A stretch of DNA of 64,000 nucleotides from Erythroxylum novogranatense (lineage: Eukaryota; Streptophyta; Magnoliopsida; Malpighiales; Erythroxylaceae), in the NCBI GenBank assembly GCA_029891385.1, contig CM057235.1, positions 17,102,001 through 17,166,000 on the forward strand. Direction: 5' to 3'. The notes below the pieces were generated by a model. That model made no database searches. It saw only the letters and a program-made list of their open reading frames with translations, and was not told where the DNA came from. The position numbers and the translations under genes were made by a program. Positions 10,780-20,111 of the stretch are shown here, piece after piece (position 1 is the first letter of the stretch; every line of letters begins with the position of its first letter).

Positions 10780-11155
10780 CTGAGCATTTTACGTCCGTTC
10801 TATCCTGCTGACCGATCATTGCTCAAAATTACTTAACTCTTGTGACCAATTCCAGATACTTGATCATGTTGTTTCCCTTGACCTCATACTACCCAGTAAC
10901 TTGACCAACCACTATTTGGCTATCGTTGTACACCTTCAGATGCTTTACCCCCATCTCTCTTGCCAACTGGAGGCCAGCTATTAGAGCTTCGTATTCTGCC
11001 TTGTTATTAGATGCTCTAAATTCTAACCTGAGAGCATACTCCACCTTTTCTTCCCCGTGTGGGCTGATCAATACCACTCCTGCTCCGCATCCCTCAGCGT
11101 TGGATGACCCATAAACAAATAGCCTCCAGGCAGGGCGTTGCTCACCCTGCGAGTC
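10780..11155 (-). pseudogene. pol: Tat-type second RNase H (archaeal-like)
   Basis: The open part is 10889-11077, with recognisable sequence on both sides. It contains the SNNKAEYEALIAGL block with its catalytic Glu and the VYNDSQIVV block with Asp; the GSSNAEGCGAGVVLI start is visible just upstream on the minus strand. This extra RNase H beside the usual retroviral-like one is a known property of the plant Tat lineage and supports the lineage call. A stop follows VGQVTG. Confidence 0.75.
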
Positions 11156-11573
11156 AGGTTAACTCATTTTTGCAATGAAGTCCGCCAGCCTTGATCGTCG
11201 TCCGTGGTTTATAGTGTATATCGAACTCCCCTAGCTCTACCACCCATTTTATTAACCGCCCAGAGGTTTTGGGCTTTTGGAGGCACTGCCTGAGGGGTTG
11301 GTCGGTCCATACCTCGATTGTATGACTCTGGAAGTAGGGCCTTAGTTTCTGTGCCGCAATTATCAAGGAAAGGGCCAACTTTTCAATGGGTGCATACCGC
11401 GTTTCTGGTCCGTTCAGCACTTTACTGACATAGTAGATCGGTAATTGTTCACTACCGTCCGATCGAACAAGAACTGCACTGATTGCCCCCTCTGTGACTG
11501 CCAAATAAAGAATCATATTCTCCCCCTCAACAGGGCTCTGCAAGATGGGTGGACTGGTCAGATATTGCTTCAA
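11154..11573 (-). pseudogene. pol: Tat-type RNase H (RT-linked)
   Basis: 139 codons open. Motifs include LYLAVTEGAISAVLVR (the usual substrate-pocket start), PIYYVSKVL, the RYAPIEKLALSLI block, and VWTDQPLR with its Asp. It joins RT upstream and the second RNase H downstream; the stop at the upstream end separates it from RT. The enzyme would degrade the RNA strand of the RNA-DNA hybrid during cDNA synthesis. Confidence 0.8.
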
Positions 11574-11606
11574 GTGTTGGAGTGCTTTCTCGCATTCATC
11601 CGACCA

Positions 11607-12368
11607 TTAAAACTGGGTCACATCTACCTTCCTCAAAATTTTGAAGGAAGGGAGGCACTTGTCCCCCATCCTAAAGACGAATCTGCTCAAAGAAACTATC
11701 CGTCCGGTCAATATCTGTACATCCTTCACGCATCGCGGTGAGGGCATTTGGACGATAGCTTCGATCTTTTCTGGATTAGCTTCGATCCCCCGCTGAGTAA
11801 TCATAAATCCCAAAAACTTTCCAGATGCTACACCAAAGATGCACTTTTCGGGATTCAACTTCGTTTGGAATTTATTAAGGGTCAGGAAGACTTCTCTAAG
11901 GTTTTCCACATGTTCGGAAGCTGTCTTGCTTTTGACCACCATGTCGTCCACATAAGCCTCGATTGTTTTGTCGATCTATCTATTAAAAACTTCCATAACG
12001 AGCCGTTGGTAAGTAGCCCCTGCATTTTTCAAACCGAACGACATCACCTAGTAGCAATATGTGCCCTGGTCAGTTATAAAAGCTATTTTTTCTTCGTCTT
12101 CGAGGCTCATTTTTATTTGATGATAACTAGAGAAGGCATCCAAGAAGCTGAGGAGCTCATGCCCTGACATGGAGTCTACCAGCTGATCAATCTTGGGCAG
12201 GGGGAAACTGTCCTTTGGGCATGCTTTGTTCAGGTAGGTGAAATCAATGCACATTCTCCGCTTTCCGTTTTTCTTCTTCACCAATACCACTTTGGCTAAC
12301 CATTCGGGGTACTTGACTTCCTGAATGAACCCAGCGTCAAGCAGCTTCTCTATTTCTTTCTCGATCAC
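11607..12368 (-). pseudogene. pol: Tat-type reverse transcriptase
   Basis: Two open pieces, 12048-12368 and 11607-11951, with stops or a shift between. Visible: VVLVKKKNGKRRMCIDFTYLN, the KDSFPLPKIDQLVD block, the YHQI motif, the catalytic YVDD at about 11943-11957 (intact), and FLGFMITQRGIEANPEKI followed by the connection domain. The order and spacing fit a gypsy RT. The region from 12370 to 12581 is degraded linker to the protease. Confidence 0.88.
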
Positions 12369-12581
12369 CCCCTGTCGCTCCTTGTCAAGCCACCGCTTCT
12401 TCCGTCTCGACCGCCTATAATTTTTCTCAATACCTGTGGAATGAGATGTTATCGCCGAGAGATTCCAGCATATCGCTCGGTACCCAAGAAGACCGACGGT
12501 TCTCTACCAAGAACTCAGGATTGCTACTACCAACCCTTGTTCGAGTTCGCGCCCAAATTTGTGAATTTGGATCGGTCTTCA

Positions 12582-13085
12582 TCATCCATATGACCACCGC
12601 GTTTCTTCTGCAGGGTTCATCCTCTCGGTTTCTTCATCTGCTCTTACATCAAGAGAACTTGCCAACACTACCGCTCCCTCAAGGGTTCTTGTTTCTGCCA
12701 AGTAGCATTCCCTAGCGATCCTTTGCTGACCCCTGACAATACCGATGCCATGGGATGTTGGGAACTTCATCACCTGATAATAGGTTGAGACGACAGCTCT
12801 GAGGGCGTTTTGTGTGGCTCTTCCAATTATTGCATTATAGGCTCCTACAAACTTCACAATTGGGAATTCAACATTCTTCGCTACTTGGCACGGCTTTTGT
12901 CCGAACTTTACGTTCAAGAGGACTCAAGCGAATGGGTAGGCTGATGCTCCTGTTACCCCTTTGATGGGTCCCTCTATCGGCAGTAGCCTTTCCTCCGGAA
13001 TCTCCATCTGCTTAAAAGCATCGTAGTACAATAGGTCGACCGAGCTGTCTGTGTCAATCATTACGCGCTTCACCTCACTACCGTC
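12582..13085 (-). pseudogene. pro: Tat-type aspartic protease, active-site Gly replaced
   Basis: The active site lies near 13037-13052 and reads Asp-Thr-Asp-Ser-Ser, where the family has Asp-Thr-Gly-Ser-Ser. The preceding VMI and following VDLLYYDAF are typical. The second half (12582-12917) contains the FVGAYNAIIGRA flap/closing motif and the HGIGIVRGQQ motif. A stop near 12924 splits the two halves. The substitution would be expected to abolish polyprotein cleavage. Confidence 0.75.
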
Positions 13086-14465
13086 CATATTCAAAGTGAC
13101 CACTAGTGCATCGTCATGAGGACAGCTGACACCAGCTAGATCAGATTCATCAAACAAGATCACTTCATTAGTTTGTGGCTTTTTCGTTGCTGATTGGCCC
13201 TTAGCGGTCTGCCTAACATACCCCTTCCTTCCTCTGACGGTGGACCCTCCTACTGCGCTACCACCAAAAATCATATTTATGACCCTAACTGGTCGGTCAT
13301 CCTGTTGCTCAGTATTTCTATCATCTCTAGCCCTGGACTGTCCCCTCGTGTTGCGTCGGTCTTCCATATTCCTGGTCTGCCTTCCTCCATCGTTCATGTT
13401 GTTTTGTCGCCAGGGTTTTCGCCAATTGTTAGACCGACCGCTCCTACCCTCACTATCTCGATCGACATATTTTTCGTATTTCAAAAATCTACCTAGCGTT
13501 CCCCTCTGGATAAGGAGTTTGATTTCTTTCTTTAAGTCCCAGCAATCCTCCGTTTGATGACTGACATCTCTATGAAAACAACAATATAAAGAAGAATCCC
13601 TTGTTTTGGGATGAGTTTTCAATTTATTGGGTTCTCGGAGGGATTCCCCTTCTGCTCTCATAACCTCTAGTACTTTCGCATACCGCTTGTTGAGCGGAGT
13701 GAAGGATTCTCGTTGTTGGTCTGTTCGGTCGGTCAGCTTCCTCCAGCTATACTGATCCTTCTACCGTTTATGTGAATCATCGGCTCTACTACTCGGGCAG
13801 CGGTTATCTGCTCTACGTTTTGTGTTTTTCAACACTTCCTCCTGCTGGATGTATTTATCTCCCCGATTTCTTATCTCTTGGATATACCTGGGCTGATTAA
13901 GAGCCAGCGACTTCTTGAACTCTTCATCCCTCGTATTGCTCATCAAGGCAGCCAACACGGACCAGCAGGTGAGGTCAGGGACTTCGACAGCTTCATTGTT
14001 AAATCGGGTGATAAACTCCTGCAAACTTTCGTTCCTTCCTTGGATCAACTGTATTACTTCCAAGGTAGTCTTCTGTGGCCATTTACTTGTAGCTAACTGG
14101 TTGAGTAATAGCAGCTTAAAATCCTTAAAACTGGTTATGCAACGCGGGGGTAAGCTGTTGAACCATCTTCAGGCTCCTTCTTGAAAGGTTGTGCAGAAGG
14201 CCTTACATTGAATGGCGTCTGGAACGCAATGCAGGTTCATCATTGATTGAAAGTGTTGCAGATAGTCGAGAGGATCGATCTTTCCAGTATATTTTTCTGG
14301 CGTTGGTATCTTAGTACCGACCGTTGGGAGGCTATCCAGGATCTCCGGGATGAAAGGAGAGTTGTATTGTGTTGATGGTTGACTAGGATGGGAATTCATG
14401 ACTATATTGATTCGGTGGTCCACGATTTTTTCTAGGGCTTCAGTAGAGTGCCGATCGGCCATCAC
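13086..14465 (-). pseudogene. gag: Tat-type gag with CCHC-like zinc knuckle
   Basis: Reads 14465 to about 13086 in three open pieces (14169-14465, 13761-14063, and the upstream half of 12924-13661). The first contains the P-x-x-Y-x-G-x-x-D-P start of the Gag capsid domain and a following FQSMM block. The second has QGRNESLQEFITRF and the charged end of that domain. The third has a knuckle of the form C-x-F-H-x4-H-x4-C (about 13565-13600), the variant typical of Tat Gag, followed by Arg-rich low-complexity sequence. Stops near 14169, 13761 and 13661 break it. Confidence 0.82.
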
Positions 14466-14916
14466 ACTAATATGCCGAGCGAGGGTTTGCTGCTGTTCCT
14501 GTTGAGACTGTAAGATTTAGCGAATCAATAGATCGATCGCTTCTTCTATTTGTCTTTGTGTGAAGAAGGCTTGTTGTGGTGCAGGAGGGTTCGTGTTGAG
14601 GGGATATTGGGTGTGAGGATGTGAACTGGTTCTAGCTTCATCCTTTAGGGCCACGCTTTGCGCTTCTTAGTCTTGGTTTTGGGATTGTTGCGGTTGATCA
14701 TGCTGATGTGAGTGTTGAGGAGGTAGCTCGTTTATGCTAGGGTTTTGGATAATGGGCGGAGGGTGTGTCTGGTGATCAGGATGTGGCGATGGAAGGGCGG
14801 CGTGTAGTCGCAAGCCCATTCGTTGTAGTGCAAGTGCCGCAACAGCGGCTACATCAAGATTTGTTGCCGCTGCCTGACTGATCTGAATACTTCTGGACGT
14901 GGTGCCTTGATGCCCG
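14466..14916 (-). other. 5' leader of the Tat element
   Basis: Between the primer site and the first clear gag sequence. Gln/His-rich if translated, with several stops, so probably the degraded Gag N-terminus plus leader. Confidence 0.5.
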
Positions 14917-14934
14917 GCCCCACGATGGGCGCCA
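14917..14934 (-). promoter_or_regulatory. Primer-binding site of the Tat element, probably tRNA-Lys
   Basis: On the minus strand TGGCGCCCATCGTGGGGC, two bases after the LTR. It matches, with one mismatch, the complement of the 3' end of plant tRNA-Lys as I remember it. It defines the LTR inner boundary at 14937. Confidence 0.65.
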
Positions 14935-14936
14935 AC

Positions 14937-15286
14937 TGGTTCTGTCTAATTTTGATGGGGTTGGGCGCTGCTGCTAGGATCTATGGGATTGGTTGACTTT
15001 GACACCAAAATACCTGCAAAACAATAAGGCACACCGGGGGTTGACTGCCGGTAGGCCCCTCCGATGCTCAAGTTAGTCTCTTGTGAGAGTTTTGGTGGCT
15101 AGTGAATAAAGAATACTAGGGTTCTCGAAAGTCATACCTTTTTCATGATGAGGTAATGAACTTATATATGAAAAATACCTACTAGGTTTAGGTCTTCTGT
15201 TATGAGTGGGAAGTCACCATCTATGAATGGGCAGTCTATGCCTGGGCCTGGGCCTGGGCCTGGGCCAAGCACGACCGACCCAACCA
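14937..15286 (-). repeat. 5' LTR of the Tat element
   Basis: 350 bp. On the minus strand it starts TGGTTGGGTC and ends AGAACCA, giving terminal inverted repeats TGGTT/AACCA. It contains a short CCTGGG tandem tract at 15239-15266. The partner LTR is off window, so the boundary rests on the primer site and terminal repeats. Confidence 0.75.
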
Positions 15287-15593
15287 ATTGTAATCATTTT
15301 AAAATTTGTATACTACATTCACTCGAGTTCGATATTTAACAAAATCCGACAAAACTAATACTAGTCTTCAAATATACCAGTACTTTAACCATTGCATGGT
15401 CTTAGAATAATACATATCAATAAATTCTTACACTCCATATAAAATTTTCTACATAAATAATGATAAGTTAATTCAAATATAAACAAAAATTATTCAAAAT
15501 TTGAAAAATAATAAAAAATGTTTAATGAAGTCATTAAAATAATAATTCATGCAAAGTAGAGAACAAGTAAATATGAAAATCTAATGCAAGTAT
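15287..15593. other. AT-rich DNA, nothing recognised
   Basis: Flank of the Tat element; no ORF, repeat or motif that I can support. Confidence 0.4.
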
Positions 15594-15601
15594 ATTACAA
15601 A

Positions 15602-16382
15602 TAGGGATGGCAATGAGTTTCCAACCTGATTACTATGCGCACTATCCTACTGGAAAAAATGGATATGGAGGCTAAAAAATGGATCTTAAATGGATTTTAA
15701 ATGGATGCTGAAAAATGGATGTGGATATGGATTTGGACATGGGTCTAGTGATAACCCGAACCATGGATACCTATATTCTGCCCATTTTTTATTAACTCTA
15801 TTTTTTCTATTTATTTCTTGAATATTTGTGGTTAAATATAAGAAAATATTAATATTTTCTTAGAAGAAATAACTTAAAAATCTCTACTTTACTTTTCATC
15901 CTCATCTTTTCATCATATTTTATTTTCTTATAGGATAATAATAATACAAATGATATGGAGATGAAGTTTTAAATATTGTGGAGTTCACGTAAAAACAATT
16001 TGAAGCTTTGGATATTTCAGTCTTTATTCCAATTCTTGATTGTGAAAATATTTGTTATCTTTGCAATAGACATTATGATTTTTATTATTCCAATTTTATG
16101 GTTTTTAAGACATGCAAATCAAAATCTTGACTTATTATTATTAAAGTAATTTTGATTTGGAGCATTTGCAAAAATCGTTCTTTATATTTTCTATTTAGGA
16201 GTTATATTTTTATGTGCTATACAATTCGATGGATATCCAAAACCTAACAATCTAATGGATTTAGATGTGGGTAGTAAATTATAAAATTGATGGATATTGA
16301 TATGAATATAGGTTGAGTCATAAAAATAGATATGGATATGAATGAAGTAATACGAACCAAACTTTACCCATTGCCATCCCTA
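15602..16382. mobile_element. Non-autonomous hAT-type DNA transposon
   Basis: 781 bp with terminal inverted repeats TAGGGATGGCAATGAG at the left and the complement of TAGGGATGGCAATGGG at the right. It is flanked by 8-bp direct repeats ATTACAAA (15594-15601) and ATTGCAAA (16383-16390), one mismatch. An 8-bp duplication and this terminal type indicate the hAT superfamily. The interior is AT-rich, with many ATGGAT motifs near both ends, and has no transposase ORF. Confidence 0.85.
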
Positions 16383-16418
16383 ATTGCAAATATAAGTATA
16401 AATTATAAATTATATTTA

Positions 16419-16425
<7 letters not shown>

Positions 16426-16450
<25 letters not shown>

Positions 16451-16584
16451 GCTCAAATTTTCAATTCATTACAAATATAGTCCACTAATTATTCTATTAT
16501 TAACGTTATTCTTGGGAATTTTGGAAAATTTTTGGAATAAATTCATTAAGGATATGTAGGTTTAAAGGTAAAAAATGTGCAGTA

Positions 16585-16616
<32 letters not shown>

Positions 16617-16757
16617 GCTCAATTTTTCAATTCATTACAAATATAGTCCACTAATTATTTTACTATTAACGTTATTCTTGGGAATTTTGGAAAAAAATTT
16701 GGAAAAAATTCATTAAGGATATGTAGGTTTAAAGGTAAAAAATGTGGGAGAGTATTC
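16426..16757. repeat. Tandem duplication, 166-bp period, with TA/CT microsatellites
   Basis: Two near-identical copies, about 16426-16591 and 16592-16757. Each has a TATATA tract, then GCTCAAATTTTCAATTC and a shared TAACGTTATTCTTGGG block. A CTCTCT tract sits at the junction. No coding content. Confidence 0.85.
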
Positions 16758-17159
16758 TCTCCCTTATAACTACTTAAATGGTGGTGTTTAATAGATGCAA
16801 CAACAATATCAGCAACTACTTAGGAAAGGAGGAGAACTGCGTACTGTAAGCAAACGGTGACGTTTACACAAAGGGGTAAAAGGTCAGCTGCCTATCTTTT
16901 GTATTTGCAAACTTTACCTAATTGGGGTGGGTTTTTCCTGAGACTTTGGGACGTCAACCGTTAAGGGGGCAATGAAGGGAGAAGCCACTTGAAGACCTAA
17001 TGGGACCGAGGTTTATGGGAGCGACAATGATCAAGTAAGTGCCTTTTTAGTATTTCAGATTGTTACCATGGGTTCATAGAATATTTTTGCGTGTATATGT
17101 AAGAGTGCTATGTAGTGCAGCAATATAATTGTGATTCAGATGTTCAACGAAGAGAGAAT
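16758..17159. other. Unassigned DNA
   Basis: Less AT-rich than its surroundings, no ORF of note. AAGTAAGTG at about 17033 looks like a splice donor but there is no coding exon to support it. It may include the 3' end of the LINE relic to its right. Confidence 0.35.
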
Positions 17160-17784
17160 GTTAGGGCTACATATCTGATCTAGGTTCTTGAGGATGATGA
17201 GCTCTCTGAGTTGTCTTAGGTTTTATTGGTAAGGGATTATGTGGAAAAGTGGGTTCCCGTAAACCTTCTAAGATTTCTTTCTTTCCACAAGATATATACA
17301 CAAAGTCCCAAGGAGAGAATTTGGATCATCTTGTTTGGCCTTAGAGTTGATGGGTCCATTAGATCTTGTATGATCTCTAGGAAAGAGTTTCCAGAATCGA
17401 GCCATAGGCATTTCCTAGCGATGAAGTTCTATATTTTATGGTTGTGAGGACATGTGAAAAAGAGGTGGTCACTTGTTTCAACATGGTTTTGATACATTGG
17501 ATAGATTCTATCCATTTGTAGATGGTCCATTCGGTCAGTTGTATCGAGTCTGTTTTGGACTAATAACCACATTATAAAGGGTAATCCTGGAGTTAGAACC
17601 TTGTTCCATATAATCTTATGCCATATTACTTTGGGTTTCCTACATTTGAGGTGACTTTTGGTGGTTTTGTTAGTGAGTTTGGGGATAGGTTAAGCTAACC
17701 AGTAGTATGTATTAGGAGAAGTTGGGTTGGGTGGATATGCAGGTTAATATCTAAGGTTGTGAGGGAAATTTCATGAGCCATTAG
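17160..17784 (-). pseudogene. L1-type LINE, 3' part (zinc-binding region)
   Basis: The minus strand at about 17650-17420 reads, with stops, as the zf-RVT region that follows reverse transcriptase in plant L1 elements: a WHKIIWNKVLTP block, then PFIMWLLVQNRL, then a HLFFTCP motif. It is continuous in order and strand with the LINE piece starting at 29126. The two were separated by the chromovirus 17785-29120. ATTAG at 17780-17784 is the left target-site copy. Confidence 0.75.
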
Positions 17785-17965
17785 TGTTAGATCCCGAATT
17801 TTTTTTATGATGTCATTAAGCATGAATTGTGGTAATTATGTGTTTATGCCTTAGTTTGATTTATTTTGGAAGTATTAGTGGATAATTGAGTTTAATGTGG
17901 TTTTGATGAGAATTATAGGGTAAATATGTTTGAGGGCATTTTGGGAAGATTGCTTGAGGTGGAGT

Positions 17966-17972
17966 GATATAA
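17966..17972 (+). promoter_or_regulatory. TATA-like box of chromovirus LTR
   Basis: GATATAAGC context, conserved in the 3' LTR near 25021, about 186 bp upstream of the conserved splice donor. The Tekay-like element 2 LTR has TATAAAAG about 204 bp upstream of its donor once its nested insertion is subtracted. Confidence 0.4.
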
Positions 17973-18152
17973 GCTTGTCAAGAAGGGGTGGTTTGGTCTT
18001 TTCCTTCCCTTGAGACTTAAAAGACTTAGAAGAAATTAGAAAGAAAGGAAAAGAGAAGAAGAAAAGAATGAGAAGCCGTCGGTGGAGGAGAAAGAGAAGA
18101 GAAGAGAGATTGCGATCGTTGAGGATTTCTGACAATTTGAAACCATTTCCAG

Positions 18153-19537
18153 GTAAGTTGCGCTTTGTTTAATCTTGTTATGAGGTTAAATGTAGCAGAA
18201 TCGGAGGATTAGGGTTTTTAGGGCAAAATGGTTAGGAATCTTTGGGTCGTTGAGTTTATGATGGATTGGAAGCTTAGAATGGGTTAAAACTGCAGTAAAG
18301 AAATTGATCTAAGGTTTAGATTTGTTGCATTTGAAAAAGGGAAAGGATTGAAGTGAGAAAATGTTGGAAATCAGGTTTCGGAGTCATTCTCCAGACCCGC
18401 ACGTCGCGACGTGCGTATGAACACGTCGCGGCGTGCGAGAAAGGGAAGCAACGTCGCGATGAATTAATGTTTATTCACCGCGACGCATGGCGGAAGTGGT
18501 CTTCGCCATGGCGAAGAGCTGGTCGCTCACGAACGAAGCGTGACTTGCATCGCGGCGAGCGAAGTCTTCGTCGCGGCGTACGTCCCTACGTCGCGACGAG
18601 CGCCCTGGTTCCAGCAAAGATTAAGTTTGGTATTTTGGGTATATCATTTGCTATAGATGTCAAAATGAGGTGATTTTGGATTCGTTGTGATCTAGGAATA
18701 AAGGTCTACAAGTTGTATGAAGAAAGGAAGTTCGGAATCAGCGTTTAAGGGTTCGGGAATTTAGATGGAAGTCGGATGTAGACTTTTAGTGCTTTACTTT
18801 TGATTGTCAAGCTTTATGGAATATTTCTTTTGAATATTGATTGAATGAGAACTTGGTTTATTATAGGAAACCAAGCCGACCTGACCCAATCGAGAGGAAG
18901 GACACTAGTGAGTGGGATACTCGAGCGATATTAGGTGGGTAATATGTTTATGGTTATTGTGTGTATGGGAAAATTGCCTTGTGTATGCTTGCTTGCATTA
19001 TGTGACATTGTTTATGTTAAATTATATGAGAAATATCGAACTTGCATTATGACTATGATTATGTATGGCCTTTATAGGCCTTATGGCATTTTGCAAGAAT
19101 GGAAAGAATGAAAGCTTTAATAAAATGCTTTGAACATGAAACGAATGGATTATATGTTTTGTTTGGGTAAGAGAGTTACGGATGGAGTCACGTGCACGTT
19201 GACATAAAGCCTTCTCCCGGCTGCCCGCTTGAGGCCACGAGATCCTTGAGAAATCGGACTCGGATAGTTTACGGATTTAACTTCGGTTTATCCGGATCGT
19301 TTACGGAGCTCTCGAGCCAATTGTTTGTGCATACATGATTGAATTGATGAGCATGACACATGTTAAAGTGTTATATTGTACACTCATATGAACTATTTTG
19401 TGATGATTGAAATGTGATAGATTGATGACTTGCTATATGTATAAGCATATTGCTTGATTGTGTAGATCGTTGCCAATGGCTATAAACGTATATGCCACTG
19501 AGCTTCGCAGCTCACCCCATTACTCTCCCCTCCTCAG
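18153..19537 (+). other. Putative LTR intron (conserved splice donor and acceptor)
   Basis: Donor CCAG/GTAAGT at 18153 and acceptor CTCCCCTCCTCAG/GTG at 19537 after a pyrimidine tract; 1385 nt. The same pair is at 25226 and 26629 in the 3' LTR, and equivalent donor/acceptor pairs are in other chromovirus LTRs in the window. Splicing itself is inferred. Confidence 0.4.
18385..18612. repeat. CpG-rich palindromic block in 5' LTR
   Basis: Dense GTCGCGACG/GCGGCG motifs in otherwise AT-rich sequence, including a perfect 18-bp palindrome CGCACGTCGCGACGTGCG at 18398-18415. The cognate block in the 3' LTR is at about 25465-25700 and differs far more than its flanks. Confidence 0.75.
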
Positions 19538-19934
19538 GTGCAGATCTAGATGATTGTAGACCTTGCAAGGCATCAGAAACTTCGAGCTAGTTAGGAGCCT
19601 TGTATTAAGTTAGTTCTTTGGTTAGCCCACTACCATATCATCATGGAGCATACTTATGTTTTTTGGATTTTAAATTTTATTTCGTATTATGCTACATTTG
19701 AGAATGTTTGTTGAATTTCCTTTAAGTTGTAATGGCATGAAGCCCCTTAATGTTTGGGGTGCTTAATTATGTTTTACTGTGTGCGAAATTGCGTGAATAA
19801 GTATATGTGTGAATCGAATTATGTATTTGCATGGATGTTGGGATCGGGTCTGAGGTTATTTGGGCGCCCGTCGCGAATGCGACCCGAGGGGCCACCTCAG
19901 GAATTGGAGATCCGGGACTCGGGCCCAACATGTT

Positions 19935-19946
19935 TGGTATCAGAGC
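19935..19946 (+). promoter_or_regulatory. Primer-binding site, initiator tRNA-Met
   Basis: TGGTATCAGAGC four bases after the 5' LTR end. Confidence 0.9.
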
Positions 19947-20111
19947 GCGCCTATGTTTAGTGTCCTTGGCTTAAAATGCATAGTAGGATGAATTGCTTGC
20001 TATATGATTATGTGTTGCATTGATTGTTGCATTTATAAGTGACATGCATATCATGCACACATGTAGATTGATCTGTAGCTAATCCTTGGTGTTTCCATTT
20101 GAAGGAGTACG

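Larger units (their letters stand above)
1..15286 (-). mobile_element. Ty3/gypsy LTR retrotransposon, Tat-like lineage (left end off window)
   Basis: A minus-strand element whose 5' LTR is 14937-15286 and whose 3' LTR is beyond the left edge. Right to left the order is LTR, primer-binding site, gag, protease, reverse transcriptase, RNase H, a second (archaeal-like) RNase H, integrase, an 81-bp minisatellite, and an ORF on the opposite strand. Two RNase H modules plus an antisense ORF downstream of pol are known marks of the plant Tat lineage (Retand, Grande, RIRE2-like); the lineage name is inferred from that. All coding parts are broken. A SIRE-type copia element (1121-8557) is nested in it, so the original spacing was about 7.4 kb shorter. 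The 5-bp TSD would be ATTGT at 15287-15291 but cannot be confirmed. Confidence 0.85.
17785..19930 (+). repeat. 5' LTR of Tekay-like element 1
   Basis: 2146 bp, TGTTAGATCCCG...CGGGCCCAACA. It carries a TATA-like box, a consensus splice donor and acceptor (18153, 19537), and a CpG-rich palindromic block (18385-18612). It is nearly identical to the 3' copy outside that block. Confidence 0.95.

Noticed and set aside
16758..17160. Host gene exon with splice donor
   Set aside because: Only a donor-like AAGTAAGTG; no open exon, start codon context or partner acceptor.
18353..18673. 106-codon ORF in the 5' LTR of element 1
   Set aside because: It spans the CpG-rich block and is broken in the matching 3' LTR, so not conserved even within one element.
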